A stretch of 64,000 nt of DNA from the NCBI RefSeq assembly GCF_947498345.1, contig NZ_CANMJY010000003.1:124001-188000 (forward strand), read 5' to 3'. Origin of the DNA: an uncultured Winogradskyella sp. (GTDB lineage: Bacteria > Bacteroidota > Bacteroidia > Flavobacteriales > Flavobacteriaceae). Under the pieces are notes generated by a model. The model made no database searches and had not been told where the DNA came from. It saw only the letters and a list, made by a program, of their open reading frames with translations. The translations under genes and the position numbers were made by a program. The number at the start of each line of letters is the position of its first letter. Positions within the stretch are counted from its first letter, which is position 1. Positions 43,284 to 51,237 of the stretch are shown piece by piece.

Positions 43284-43415
43284 TGCCAACAACGTGTATA
43301 ATTAATTGCGGCTGAATTTCCTCTCGGAAATTCAAACTTATTAATTATCTTTCGATTACAGCGGAAAATGACTCGCGTCCTTTCCCGCAACTAACCATAC
43401 ACAAACACGTTAACG
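43284..43415 (+). repeat. attC-like site 4
   Basis: R'' is TGCCAAC (43284-43290), outer arms are GTGTATAATTAATTGCGG and CCGCAACTAACCATACAC, the inner hairpin is GAATTTCC/GGAAATTC, and the second inner hairpin GCGGAAAATGA..CCTTTCCCGC is weaker. R' is G^TTAACG (43409-43415). Arm and hairpin sequences differ from sites 1-3 at several places where both sides of the stem change, so structure is conserved rather than sequence. Confidence 0.8.
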
Positions 43416-43481
43416 AAACCTCCAAAAAATTCCTTAACAAAAACTATTGCCCATTACATTAGCTTTCATTACTTTAGTTCT

Positions 43482-45689
43482 ATGACTGAGGAAGCGATAG
43501 AATTAGAAAATAAAGCCATTGCCAAAGCTTACAAAGAATTACTCAAAGTAAGCTACCAGACCTTAACCACAGACGATAAAAAATTGATTCGTCATGCTTT
43601 TGAGGTAGCTGTTGATGCGCACAAAGACCAACGACGCAAGTCTGGTGAGGCTTATATTTTTCATCCTATTGCTGTGGCTAAAATTGTAGCTCAGGAGATT
43701 GGCTTAGATGCCACATCCATTGCAGCAGCTCTGCTCCATGATGTGGTTGAGGACAACCCGGATTATACCATTGCAGATATGGAACGCCTTTTTGGCGAAA
43801 CGGTTGCCAGAATTGTAGATGGTCTTACCAAAATCTCTTCGCTTAAAAAAGATATGGACGTCTCCTTACAGGCGGAGAACTTCCGTAAAATGCTGTTAAC
43901 ACTCAATGAAGATGTACGGGTGATCATTATTAAAATTGCCGACCGTTTGCACAATATGCAGACTATGGATTCTATGCGATCCGATAAGCAAGTAAAGATT
44001 GCTTCAGAGACGCTTTACATTTATGCGCCTTTAGCACATAGAATTGGGTTGTATAATATTAAAACCGAGCTCGAAGACTTAGGGCTCAAATACACCGAAC
44101 CCGAAGTCTATAATGACATTGCTGAGAAAATGCAGGAGAGTAAGGAAGAACAAGATGCTTACATTAAATCATTCTCTAAAGTCATAGAAAAATCACTAAA
44201 CAAAGAAGGCCTTAATTACGAGATTAAAGGACGCCCAAAATCCATTTTTAGTATCCGACGTAAAATGGTAAAGCAAGGCGTTTCTTTTGAAGAGGTCTAT
44301 GACAAATTTGCGATTAGGATTATTTTTAAGTCCGATTTAGACAATGAAAAATTCCTCGCCTGGAAAATATATTCGGTCGTTACAGACCACTTTACTCCCA
44401 ATCCTATTCGATTAAGAGATTGGATATCTTCGCCTAAATCTACGGGTTACGAAGCCCTACATATTACGGTTGTTGGACCTAAAAGCCGTTGGGTCGAAGT
44501 TCAGATTCGTAGTGAGCGCATGAATGAGATTGCCGAAAAAGGCTATGCCGCGCATTACAAATACAAAAATGCCAATGATAAAGAAGATAATCTAGATATC
44601 TGGATTAACCGCTTGCAAGAAGCCTTAGAGAATAACGAAGCCGATGCTGTGGATTTTGTTGAGCAGTTTAAGCTCAACCTCTACTCCAAAGAAATTTTTG
44701 TATTCTCTCCAAAAGGAGACTTAAAATCATTGCCAAAGGGTGCGACTCCACTCGACTTTGCGTTTAGTATCCATACCGAAGTAGGTATGAAAACCCGTGG
44801 TGCAAAGGTCAATGGCAAATTAGTACCACTAAGCCACGAGTTACAAAGTGGTGATCGTGTAGAGATCTTAACATCCGAAAACTCTAAACCCAATGCCAAC
44901 TGGTTAGATTATGCCACTACAGCTAGAGCACGCAGCAAGATTAAATCGGCCTTAAATGCGCATACAAAAGAAATTGCTGAAGAAGGCAAGGAAATCTTAC
45001 GACGAAAATTAAAACAGCTAAAGATTACCCTCAACGAAAAGTCTATAAACGAACTGGTTAATTATTTTAAACTAAAAACGTCTTTAGATTTATTTTATCG
45101 TGTCGGTATAGGTACCATAGACAATACCAAACTCAAAGCTTTTGCCTCATCTCGAAGCAATATGTTTATGAGTTACATTAAAAACAAAATCCGAAAGCCA
45201 GAAACCCCTAAGGATATCAACAAAGAAGAGATTACTTCTAAGTACGATATGCTGGTGTTTGGCAAAGAGGAAGAACGCCTGGATTACACACATGCTAACT
45301 GTTGTAACCCTATTCCTGGCGATAAGGTTTTTGGTTTTGTAACGGTTAACGATGGCATTAAAATCCATAAAAAGAATTGTCCTAATGCGGTGAGTTTACA
45401 ATCTAACTATGCCTACAGAATTATGCAGGCCAAATGGATCGACTCTTCGCAACGTACCTATACATCCCAAATCAGACTTTCGGGAATAGATAATTTGGGA
45501 TTGGTTAATGATATTACCAGTCTTATTTCCGAAAACCTTCATGTTAATATGAAAAGCCTAAGTTTTTCGAGTGATGATGGTATTTTTAATGGTGACATAA
45601 CGGTCGAAGTAAAAAACCAAACCATGTTAAAAAACCTTATCGAAAAGCTCAAAAAAATTAACGGGATCGATAAAGTGAGTAGAGTATAA
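43482..45689 (+). CDS. Bifunctional (p)ppGpp synthetase/hydrolase, RelA/SpoT family
   Basis: This 735-residue Rsh protein has an N-terminal HD hydrolase (about 45-200; FHPIAVAKIVAQEIGLD, ALLHDVVEDNP, IKIADRLHNMQT) and a synthetase domain (about 235-350; FAIRIIFKS, DWISSPKSTGYEALH). A TGS domain follows (about 390-450; IFVFSPKGDLKSLPKGATPL), then a conserved Cys segment HANCCNPIPGD and a C-terminal ACT domain. An intact HD motif means both making and breaking of (p)ppGpp are likely. It lies directly after cassette 4, whose insertion may have moved its upstream region. Confidence 0.96.
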   Translation: MTEEAIELENKAIAKAYKELLKVSYQTLTTDDKKLIRHAFEVAVDAHKDQRRKSGEAYIFHPIAVAKIVAQEIGLDATSIAAALLHDVVEDNPDYTIADMERLFGETVARIVDGLTKISSLKKDMDVSLQAENFRKMLLTLNEDVRVIIIKIADRLHNMQTMDSMRSDKQVKIASETLYIYAPLAHRIGLYNIKTELEDLGLKYTEPEVYNDIAEKMQESKEEQDAYIKSFSKVIEKSLNKEGLNYEIKGRPKSIFSIRRKMVKQGVSFEEVYDKFAIRIIFKSDLDNEKFLAWKIYSVVTDHFTPNPIRLRDWISSPKSTGYEALHITVVGPKSRWVEVQIRSERMNEIAEKGYAAHYKYKNANDKEDNLDIWINRLQEALENNEADAVDFVEQFKLNLYSKEIFVFSPKGDLKSLPKGATPLDFAFSIHTEVGMKTRGAKVNGKLVPLSHELQSGDRVEILTSENSKPNANWLDYATTARARSKIKSALNAHTKEIAEEGKEILRRKLKQLKITLNEKSINELVNYFKLKTSLDLFYRVGIGTIDNTKLKAFASSRSNMFMSYIKNKIRKPETPKDINKEEITSKYDMLVFGKEEERLDYTHANCCNPIPGDKVFGFVTVNDGIKIHKKNCPNAVSLQSNYAYRIMQAKWIDSSQRTYTSQIRLSGIDNLGLVNDITSLISENLHVNMKSLSFSSDDGIFNGDITVEVKNQTMLKNLIEKLKKINGIDKVSRV

Positions 45690-45776
45690 TCTTTTTCAGA
45701 CTAAAAGTCTTGAAAACTTGTTCATTTCTTTCGGTTTTAATGCTGAATTAAATAACTCATATCCTATAAATTTACG

Positions 45777-45784
45777 TAAATTTG
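45777..45784 (+). promoter_or_regulatory. Probable -7 promoter element of the Fur-family gene
   Basis: TAAATTTG matches the Bacteroidetes -7 consensus TAnnTTTG exactly and is 11 bp before the ATG. No clear TTTG -33 element was found at the expected distance, so this is moderate evidence. Confidence 0.55.
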
Positions 45785-45794
45785 CACCTTAATT

Positions 45795-46247
45795 ATGAAT
45801 GCAACTACAGAAGAAAGTAATCAGGAAATTGTAAAGCGTGTTTTTACGCAATTCCTTGAAGATAAAGGCCATAGAAAAACGCCTGAGCGTTATGCTATAC
45901 TTCAGGAAATCTATGATAGTGAAGATCATTTTGATATAGAATCTCTATACATTAAAATGAAAAACAAAAACTATCGTGTCAGTAGAGCTACGCTATACAA
46001 TACTATAGAATTACTATTAGAATGTGCTTTGGTTCGCAAGCACCAGTTTGGGCAAAATCAGGCACACTACGAAAAATCATACTTCGACAAACAACACGAC
46101 CATGTTATCCTTACCGATACAGGAGAAGTTATTGAGTTCTGTGATCCGCGCATTCAATCCATCAAAAAAACCATAGAAGAGGTTTTTGATATCGAGATAA
46201 CTAATCATTCACTATACTTTTACGGTAACCGTAAAAAAGACGACTAA
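45795..46247 (+). CDS. Fur family transcriptional regulator
   Basis: This 150-residue winged-helix regulator has the Fur DNA-binding region [39 protein letters not shown], and metal-site residues in [19 protein letters not shown] and NHSLYFYG. The CxxC structural zinc motif usual after the HDH (LxCxxCG in Fur and PerR) is replaced by LTDTG, and no second CxxC exists. It may sense iron, peroxide or another metal; the subtype cannot be decided. purA begins 14 bp after its stop, so the two are likely co-transcribed. Confidence 0.93.
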   Translation: MNATTEESNQEIVKRVFTQFLEDKGHRKTPERYAILQEIYDSEDHFDIESLYIKMKNKNYRVSRATLYNTIELLLECALVRKHQFGQNQAHYEKSYFDKQHDHVILTDTGEVIEFCDPRIQSIKKTIEEVFDIEITNHSLYFYGNRKKDD

Positions 46248-46260
46248 CTAATTTTTTAAA

Positions 46261-47541
46261 ATGGCAGTAGATTTACTACTTGGATTACAATGGGGAGACG
46301 AAGGCAAAGGAAAAATTGTCGATGTATTTACCTCAAAATACGATATTATTGCACGCTTTCAAGGTGGACCAAACGCAGGTCATACACTAGTATTTAATGG
46401 CAGAAAGCATGTATTACATACCATTCCTTCAGGGATTTTTCATGACAATACCGTTAACCTTGTTGGCAATGGTGTAGTCATCGATCCTGTTATTTTTAAA
46501 AAAGAATTAGAAAAACTCGATGAGCAAAATGTGGATTATAAAACGGCTCTCTGCATCTCGCGTAAGGCACATATCATTTTACCTACGCATCGCTTATTGG
46601 ATGCTGCGAGCGAAACTGCAAAAGGGAAAGCAAAAATAGGCTCTACACTAAAAGGTATTGGACCAACATATATGGACAAAACTGGTAGAAACGGTATAAG
46701 AGTTGGTGATATTGAGCTTGCCGACTGGAAAGACAAATACAGAGCTTTAGCCAACAAGCACGAAGCAATGATCGATTTCTACAATGTTGATATTCAATAC
46801 GATTTAGATGAGCTCGAAACCGATTTCTTTGCAGCTATAGAGACCCTTAAAACATTAAAATTTATAGATTCGGAAGAATTTATACATCAGGCACAAACTT
46901 CTGGAAAATCTATTTTAGCAGAAGGTGCTCAAGGTTCGCTCTTAGATATCGACTTTGGGACCTACCCTTTTGTAACCTCATCTAATACAACAGCGGCTGG
47001 TGCCTGTACAGGTTTAGGTGTAGCACCCAACCAAATTGGTGATGTCTTTGGGATTTTTAAAGCCTATACCACACGTGTGGGTTCTGGACCATTCCCTACA
47101 GAACTATTTGATGAAGCTGGTGAAACCATGGCACGTGTTGGTCACGAATTTGGAGCTACCACAGGTCGCCCAAGACGTTGTGGCTGGTTAGACCTGGTTG
47201 CTTTGCGTTATGCATGCCAGGTTAATGGAGTTACACAATTAATAATGATGAAAGGAGATGTGCTTTCGGGTTTTAAAACCTTAAACGTCTGTACAGCATA
47301 CAAGTATAAGGGTGAAACCATACAGCATTTACCATACAACATCGAAGCAGAAAATGTCACTCCGATATATACCGAAGTCAAAGGTTGGTCCGAAGATTTA
47401 ACCGCTATGACCGAAGCTTCAGAATTACCAAAGGAGTTTAACGATTATGTCGCGTTTTTAGAAAAAGAACTCTATATCCCAATTACCATTGTGTCCGTTG
47501 GGCCAGATCGTAAACAAACGATTGTTAGAAAAACACTATAG
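46261..47541 (+). CDS. purA: Adenylosuccinate synthetase
   Basis: PurA joins IMP and aspartate using GTP, the first committed step to AMP. This 426-residue protein has the P-loop QWGDEGKGKIVD, GPNAGHTLV, STLKGIGPTYMDKTGRNGIR, AEGAQGSLLDIDFGTYPFVT and TTGRPRRCGWLDLVALRYA, all strongly conserved. The length is normal. It follows the Fur-family gene on the same strand and ends at a strong terminator. Confidence 0.97.
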   Translation: MAVDLLLGLQWGDEGKGKIVDVFTSKYDIIARFQGGPNAGHTLVFNGRKHVLHTIPSGIFHDNTVNLVGNGVVIDPVIFKKELEKLDEQNVDYKTALCISRKAHIILPTHRLLDAASETAKGKAKIGSTLKGIGPTYMDKTGRNGIRVGDIELADWKDKYRALANKHEAMIDFYNVDIQYDLDELETDFFAAIETLKTLKFIDSEEFIHQAQTSGKSILAEGAQGSLLDIDFGTYPFVTSSNTTAAGACTGLGVAPNQIGDVFGIFKAYTTRVGSGPFPTELFDEAGETMARVGHEFGATTGRPRRCGWLDLVALRYACQVNGVTQLIMMKGDVLSGFKTLNVCTAYKYKGETIQHLPYNIEAENVTPIYTEVKGWSEDLTAMTEASELPKEFNDYVAFLEKELYIPITIVSVGPDRKQTIVRKTL

Positions 47542-47561
47542 TTTTTAAAATTATTATACCT

Positions 47562-47600
47562 AAAAAAAGTGATCCTACATATTAGAGTCACTTTTTTTTT
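47562..47600 (+). terminator. Terminator after purA
   Basis: AAAAAAAGTGA pairs with TCACTTTTTTT around a loop of about 15 bases. It is followed by about 170 bp of gene-free sequence. Confidence 0.8.
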
Positions 47601-47773
47601 ACACACTTAAAACGATTAAAAGCTTTAAGGGTTGTCGTATTTTCCCACTTATACGCTTATACGCCCACTTATTACTTTGTGTTTAGATAAGTGCTTTATC
47701 CTATCTAGTTTTAACTTCCTCCTAAAAACTAATTTATAGTGATTTAATAAACCCTGTTAAATACTATAAACAT

Positions 47774-49126
47774 ATGAAGACTAACACATTGTCCGTAATC
47801 CTATATCTGGGATTATGTATTACTTTTTTTACTTGCGAAAAAGAGGACACCACTATTGATCAGCAAGACCATTTTAAAACCGTATCCATTGATGATGCTA
47901 TACGCTTTTTGGATCACAACCACCTTAATACTGCCAGCAGAAACCCTAATGAGGACACTTACCTTACCTCTATATCTACAGATATGGTACAAGAGGAAAT
48001 TACCCATAGCGATGAACTCATAACGGTTGTTCCGGTAACTACAATCTATAACAGTCATTACAGCAGAGTGCTTTTGCTAGAAGTAGAAGGCCATATACAA
48101 AGTGTAGTATATAGTATGTTCTCTAATACCGATACTACTACAGATCTGTTTTCTGGTGAGATGATCATAACCGATCTGCATGGGCAGTTCTTAAAAGGTT
48201 ACAGAGCAGAAAATGGTATTGTAGTTTCTGAACTTGTAAATCTTAATGGTACCGCCAACAGAAACACTGATAATAGCTGTAGTGTACATGGAGCATGTGA
48301 GGATGCCGATGCAGGATGTGCCATGTGTAATAACGATTTAGGGGAAGTGGTGATTATAGCTAATCCTGTACCAAGAGTACACGATTTGGTGTTACACCGC
48401 ATCTTTGATTTTAGTATAGGTAGTGGCTCATTCGGCTCTGGTTGGAATGCTGGTGGTTCATCACTTCCCAACGTTACACCATATCAGGCTTTTTTAAACT
48501 CGCTTAGTATTGCTCAGCTCGACTTTTTAAACCTTACGGTAAATATCCCTCTAAAGATTGCGATACAGGATTTTTTTGATGAGCATGGGCACACCCAAGA
48601 GATTGAAAATCACATTAAAAATAAGTTGATTTTTTTAATGAATAATCCAAATGGAAAATTTGATTTCGCAACTATTGTTAACTCAGAAAATGCTTTACAT
48701 TTTGATTCCTTTGAGGATTTCCAAGACTTTTTAAACAATATTAGAAGCTCTGAACCTGAAATAGATTTTGAAACTGACATTTTTGACCCTAGAAAAGTTA
48801 CAGCAAAATTTAAATTTGATATTGATATATACTCAAGTGTAAACATACATATAAATCAAAAAATAGATTCTGACTTGAGCACCTATGAAGTTTTAGATGT
48901 CAATTCTCATGCTTCTGGTTTTACTTTTGGGATGACATGGACACAAGATTCTTGGGATAGTAATATATTACCCTCTTTGGCAGACTTTGATGTCTATGGT
49001 CATGTAACTTTACATCTTTTTATAAATGGTATTGGAGATTTTTATACAGAAAACTTTCATTATGGTATGCAAACTAATATAAATAACGGGCAACCACTTC
49101 CTGGAGGTGGAATCATTGAAGATTAA
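47774..49126 (+). CDS. Large lipoprotein, unknown function
   Basis: This 450-residue protein has a lipoprotein signal (lipidation Cys in LCITFFTCEKE). A conserved N-terminal region typical of Flavobacteria lipoproteins follows (about 25-160). A cysteine-rich patch (SCSVHGACEDADAGCAMC, about 168-186) leads to a junction VVIIANPVPR, and then an unrecognised C-terminal domain (about 215-450). The patch-plus-variable C-terminus layout recalls surface proteins with exchangeable C-terminal modules, but no toxin motif was identified. It begins a plus-strand locus with two copies of a small lipoprotein. Confidence 0.68.
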   Translation: MKTNTLSVILYLGLCITFFTCEKEDTTIDQQDHFKTVSIDDAIRFLDHNHLNTASRNPNEDTYLTSISTDMVQEEITHSDELITVVPVTTIYNSHYSRVLLLEVEGHIQSVVYSMFSNTDTTTDLFSGEMIITDLHGQFLKGYRAENGIVVSELVNLNGTANRNTDNSCSVHGACEDADAGCAMCNNDLGEVVIIANPVPRVHDLVLHRIFDFSIGSGSFGSGWNAGGSSLPNVTPYQAFLNSLSIAQLDFLNLTVNIPLKIAIQDFFDEHGHTQEIENHIKNKLIFLMNNPNGKFDFATIVNSENALHFDSFEDFQDFLNNIRSSEPEIDFETDIFDPRKVTAKFKFDIDIYSSVNIHINQKIDSDLSTYEVLDVNSHASGFTFGMTWTQDSWDSNILPSLADFDVYGHVTLHLFINGIGDFYTENFHYGMQTNINNGQPLPGGGIIED

Positions 49127-49628
49127 ACAATTATGAAACTACTTAAGGTCTTAATTTTTATTACGCTACTATGCATAGTATGTATGAGCTGTAAAGTGAT
49201 TAACTATAATAATCATAGCATTAAAAGAGCAGTTGCCTTAGATAATATTAAAGGAAATTTAGATTTAAATCCATTAGAAATTAATCTGCTAAAACCTAAG
49301 GACACCATTGTAGCAGAATTGTATCTAGCACTAAAAGATTCGGTGAAGGTTAACAACTTAAAACAGCACTTAGATTCTTTTTATTCTAAAAAATACAATG
49401 CAAAAAAGCTAAAAGTTTCTATACAAATGGAAAGATATGTAAAGAAAAGTGGCGGCAGTTTCAGATTATCTGACACCTTAGACCCTAACAATGCTTTTCA
49501 TGTTAAAAACATGAAAGAATTCGACTCTATTGTTAAGTTAATGAGAAAAAGATTCGGAAAATCTAAGTTAAAAGTAACTACTAGTACTCGCAAAAAAGAC
49601 TCATTAAAAAATTGACAATGGAAACAAA
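49124..49628 (+). repeat. Duplicated segment, copy 1
   Basis: The segment from TAAACAATTATG before the lipoprotein gene to ATGGAAACAAA at the start of the next small ORF recurs at 50470-50974 with only a few substitutions (505 bp each). Sequences diverge completely just after the small ORF start, so the block boundary is sharp. Confidence 0.85.
49133..49615 (+). CDS. Small lipoprotein, duplicated copy 1
   Basis: This 160-residue lipoprotein (Cys in LCIVCMSCKVI) has a middle segment LNPLEINLLKPKDTIVAELY and a basic C-terminus RKRFGKSKLKVTTSTRKK. It differs from copy 2 at about three residues. No family is recognised. It follows the large lipoprotein gene after 6 bp, and a tiny membrane-protein ORF follows 2 bp after its stop. 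Confidence 0.75.
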   Translation: MKLLKVLIFITLLCIVCMSCKVINYNNHSIKRAVALDNIKGNLDLNPLEINLLKPKDTIVAELYLALKDSVKVNNLKQHLDSFYSKKYNAKKLKVSIQMERYVKKSGGSFRLSDTLDPNNAFHVKNMKEFDSIVKLMRKRFGKSKLKVTTSTRKKDSLKN

Positions 49629-49752
49629 TAGTTATTTTGAAAAACCCGGAATCGAAGTATTTATATTACAAATAATATTGTTTTTAATATTTCTGGCAAT
49701 AATATTTTTTGCAGGAAAACACTTATATAAAGTCATTAGAAAAAAAAAGTAA
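49618..49752 (+). CDS. Tiny single-pass membrane protein (44 residues)
   Basis: The ATG lies 2 bp after the lipoprotein stop. The product METNSYFEKPGIEV, then a hydrophobic helix about residues 15-33, then GKHLYKVIRKKK, is a plausible small membrane protein with a basic tail. Its first four residues are shared with the small ORF after copy 2, and then the two diverge. Expression is inferred from position only. Confidence 0.55.
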   Translation: METNSYFEKPGIEVFILQIILFLIFLAIIFFAGKHLYKVIRKKK

Positions 49753-49804
49753 TATAAAGTTAATAGAGAAAATTTAATGAAATAGAAAAAACAATCAAAT
49801 CTCT

Positions 49805-50332
49805 ATGGATAAACAACATAATACAGCTTCTTATAGTATGATAAAGTTTTCAGTTGCAAGTATATTATTTCTATTCTTTTTGAATATCAATGCACAAGAA
49901 AAGTATACAAAGTTACCAGAAACGCATGGTATTTGCCCTACAATAATTGTTAATGACAATATTATTTCTAACTACGATATTATCAAAAATAATAAACAGT
50001 TTGTTGCTAAAATCAGCGTAATGAAAGACAAACCCAACCGTAAAGATCATAGGTTCTATAATCTAAGTGAAAATGGAATCATCTTAGTAGATTTAGATCA
50101 AAAAGTAAAAAGCAAATCTCAATGTGATTTAAATCGCTTTTTTGGATTAGATAAAAAAAATGAAGTTTATGTAAATGGATATTTAGTTGAAGATACTAAG
50201 TATAAAATTGCAACCGAGAGTATTATTGAAATTGAGTTAATTATACCAAACTCAATAAACAAATTAAAAAGCAAATCTATTAACGTGTGGACGTTAACCA
50301 AACAAGAACGTATAGAGGGTTGTAAACAATAA
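49805..50332 (+). CDS. Secreted protein, unknown function
   Basis: This 175-residue protein has an N-terminal signal (FSVASILFLFFLNINAQ) and a beta-rich mature region with FYNLSENGIILVDLDQKVKS and KNEVYVNGYLVEDTKY. Two starts are possible: ATG 49805 and ATG 49838, the second giving a more normal signal peptide (MIKFSVASILF). The sequence has no recognised family. It sits between the two lipoprotein copies, and a 55-bp direct repeat lies downstream. Confidence 0.65.
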   Translation: MDKQHNTASYSMIKFSVASILFLFFLNINAQEKYTKLPETHGICPTIIVNDNIISNYDIIKNNKQFVAKISVMKDKPNRKDHRFYNLSENGIILVDLDQKVKSKSQCDLNRFFGLDKKNEVYVNGYLVEDTKYKIATESIIEIELIIPNSINKLKSKSINVWTLTKQERIEGCKQ

Positions 50333-50418
50333 CAATCATAATATTCTTTATAATCCTAATTATAAAACTTTATAGAAAAAATCATCAAATATATTGACTT
50401 AAAATATGAGTATTACAA

Positions 50419-50473
50419 AAACAAAATATGAGTAAAATAACGTTCAGCATCAAAAAATAGATGCTATCCTAAA
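50419..50473 (+). repeat. 55-bp direct repeat, copy A
   Basis: The 55 bases ending in ATGCTATCCTAAA recur at 51085-51139 with a few changes. Both copies contain the micro-ORF start ATGAGT(A/G)AAATAACG and the string CATCAAAAAATAGATG. Each copy follows the variable part of a unit, so the repeat may mark the unit end. Confidence 0.75.
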
Positions 50474-50974
50474 CAATTATGAAACTACTTAAGGTCTTAA
50501 TTTTTATGACGCTACTATGCATAGTATGTATGAGCTGTAAAGTGATTAACTATAATACTCATAGTATTAAAAGAGCAGTTGCCTTAGATAATATTAAAGG
50601 AAATTTAGATTTAAATCCATTAGAAATTAATCTGCTAAAACCTAAAGACACCATTGTAGCAGAATTGTATCTAGCACTAAAAGATTCGGTGAAGGCTAAC
50701 AACTTAAAACAGCACTTAGATTCTTTTTATTCTAAAAAATACAATGCAAAAAAGCTAAAAGTTTCTATACAAATGGAAAGATATGTAAAGAAAAGTGGCG
50801 GCAGTTTTAGATTATCTGACACCTTAGACCCTAACAATGCTTTTCATGTTAAAAACATGAAAGAGTTCGACTCTATTGTTAAGTTAATGAGAAAAAGATT
50901 CGGAAAATCTAAATTAAAAGTAACTACCAGTACTCGCAAAAAAGACTCATTAAAAAATTGACAATGGAAACAAA
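50470..50974 (+). repeat. Duplicated segment, copy 2
   Basis: This is the second copy of the segment at 49124-49628, nearly identical over 505 bp. Its left edge overlaps the 55-bp repeat by 4 bases. Confidence 0.85.
50479..50961 (+). CDS. Small lipoprotein, duplicated copy 2
   Basis: This 160-residue lipoprotein is almost identical to copy 1. Visible differences are Ile/Met in FMTLLCIVCMSC, Asn/Thr after VINYN, and Val/Ala in KDSVKANN. The copies are so similar that duplication or gene conversion must be recent. Function is unknown. A different tiny membrane ORF starts 2 bp after its stop. Confidence 0.75.
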   Translation: MKLLKVLIFMTLLCIVCMSCKVINYNTHSIKRAVALDNIKGNLDLNPLEINLLKPKDTIVAELYLALKDSVKANNLKQHLDSFYSKKYNAKKLKVSIQMERYVKKSGGSFRLSDTLDPNNAFHVKNMKEFDSIVKLMRKRFGKSKLKVTTSTRKKDSLKN

Positions 50975-51083
50975 AATCAAAGAATTATATAGTTTCGAAC
51001 CTTTATTAGTTTTATGGACCATTCTCGTATTAATGCTATTATGCCTTATCATTAAGTTTTTATATCGTCTTTTTAAAAAGTAA
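50964..51083 (+). CDS. Tiny single-pass membrane protein (39 residues)
   Basis: METKIKELYSFEPL is followed by a hydrophobic helix (about 14-32) and the basic end YRLFKK. The ATG lies 2 bp after the copy-2 lipoprotein stop. It shares only METn with the ORF after copy 1, but both encode short helices with basic tails. Translation is not proven. Confidence 0.5.
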   Translation: METKIKELYSFEPLLVLWTILVLMLLCLIIKFLYRLFKK

Positions 51084-51084
51084 T

Positions 51085-51139
51085 AAACAAAATATGAGTG
51101 AAATAACGTTTAACATCAAAAAATAGATGCTATCCTAAA
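51085..51139 (+). repeat. 55-bp direct repeat, copy B
   Basis: This is the second copy of the repeat at 50419-50473, with the same length and substitutions at a few positions. It is followed by a terminator. Confidence 0.75.
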
Positions 51140-51153
51140 TATTTATAAATAAC

Positions 51154-51187
51154 AAAAAATGCTTCAATCTATATTGAAGCATTTTTT
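51154..51187 (+). terminator. Terminator of the lipoprotein locus
   Basis: AAAAAATGCTTCAAT pairs with ATTGAAGCATTTTTT around a 4-base loop. It lies before the OstA-like gene. Confidence 0.87.
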
Positions 51188-51237
51188 ATACAATCAAATT
51201 CATAATTCCTCGTTACATTTGTAAAAAATATAATGCT

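Larger units (their letters stand above)
41826..43409 (+). mobile_element. Integron-type gene cassette 4 (split HipA-like module)
   Basis: The 5' edge GTTGGCAGTA (41825-41834) is the exact reverse complement of TACTGCCAAC (43281-43290) at its own 3' repeat. It carries two plus-strand genes, a frameshifted HipA-like kinase and a HipA N-terminal-domain protein, and sits alone between the M48 and RelA/SpoT genes. The first CDS starts 19 bp from the edge and the last ends 5 bp before R''. Confidence 0.8.
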
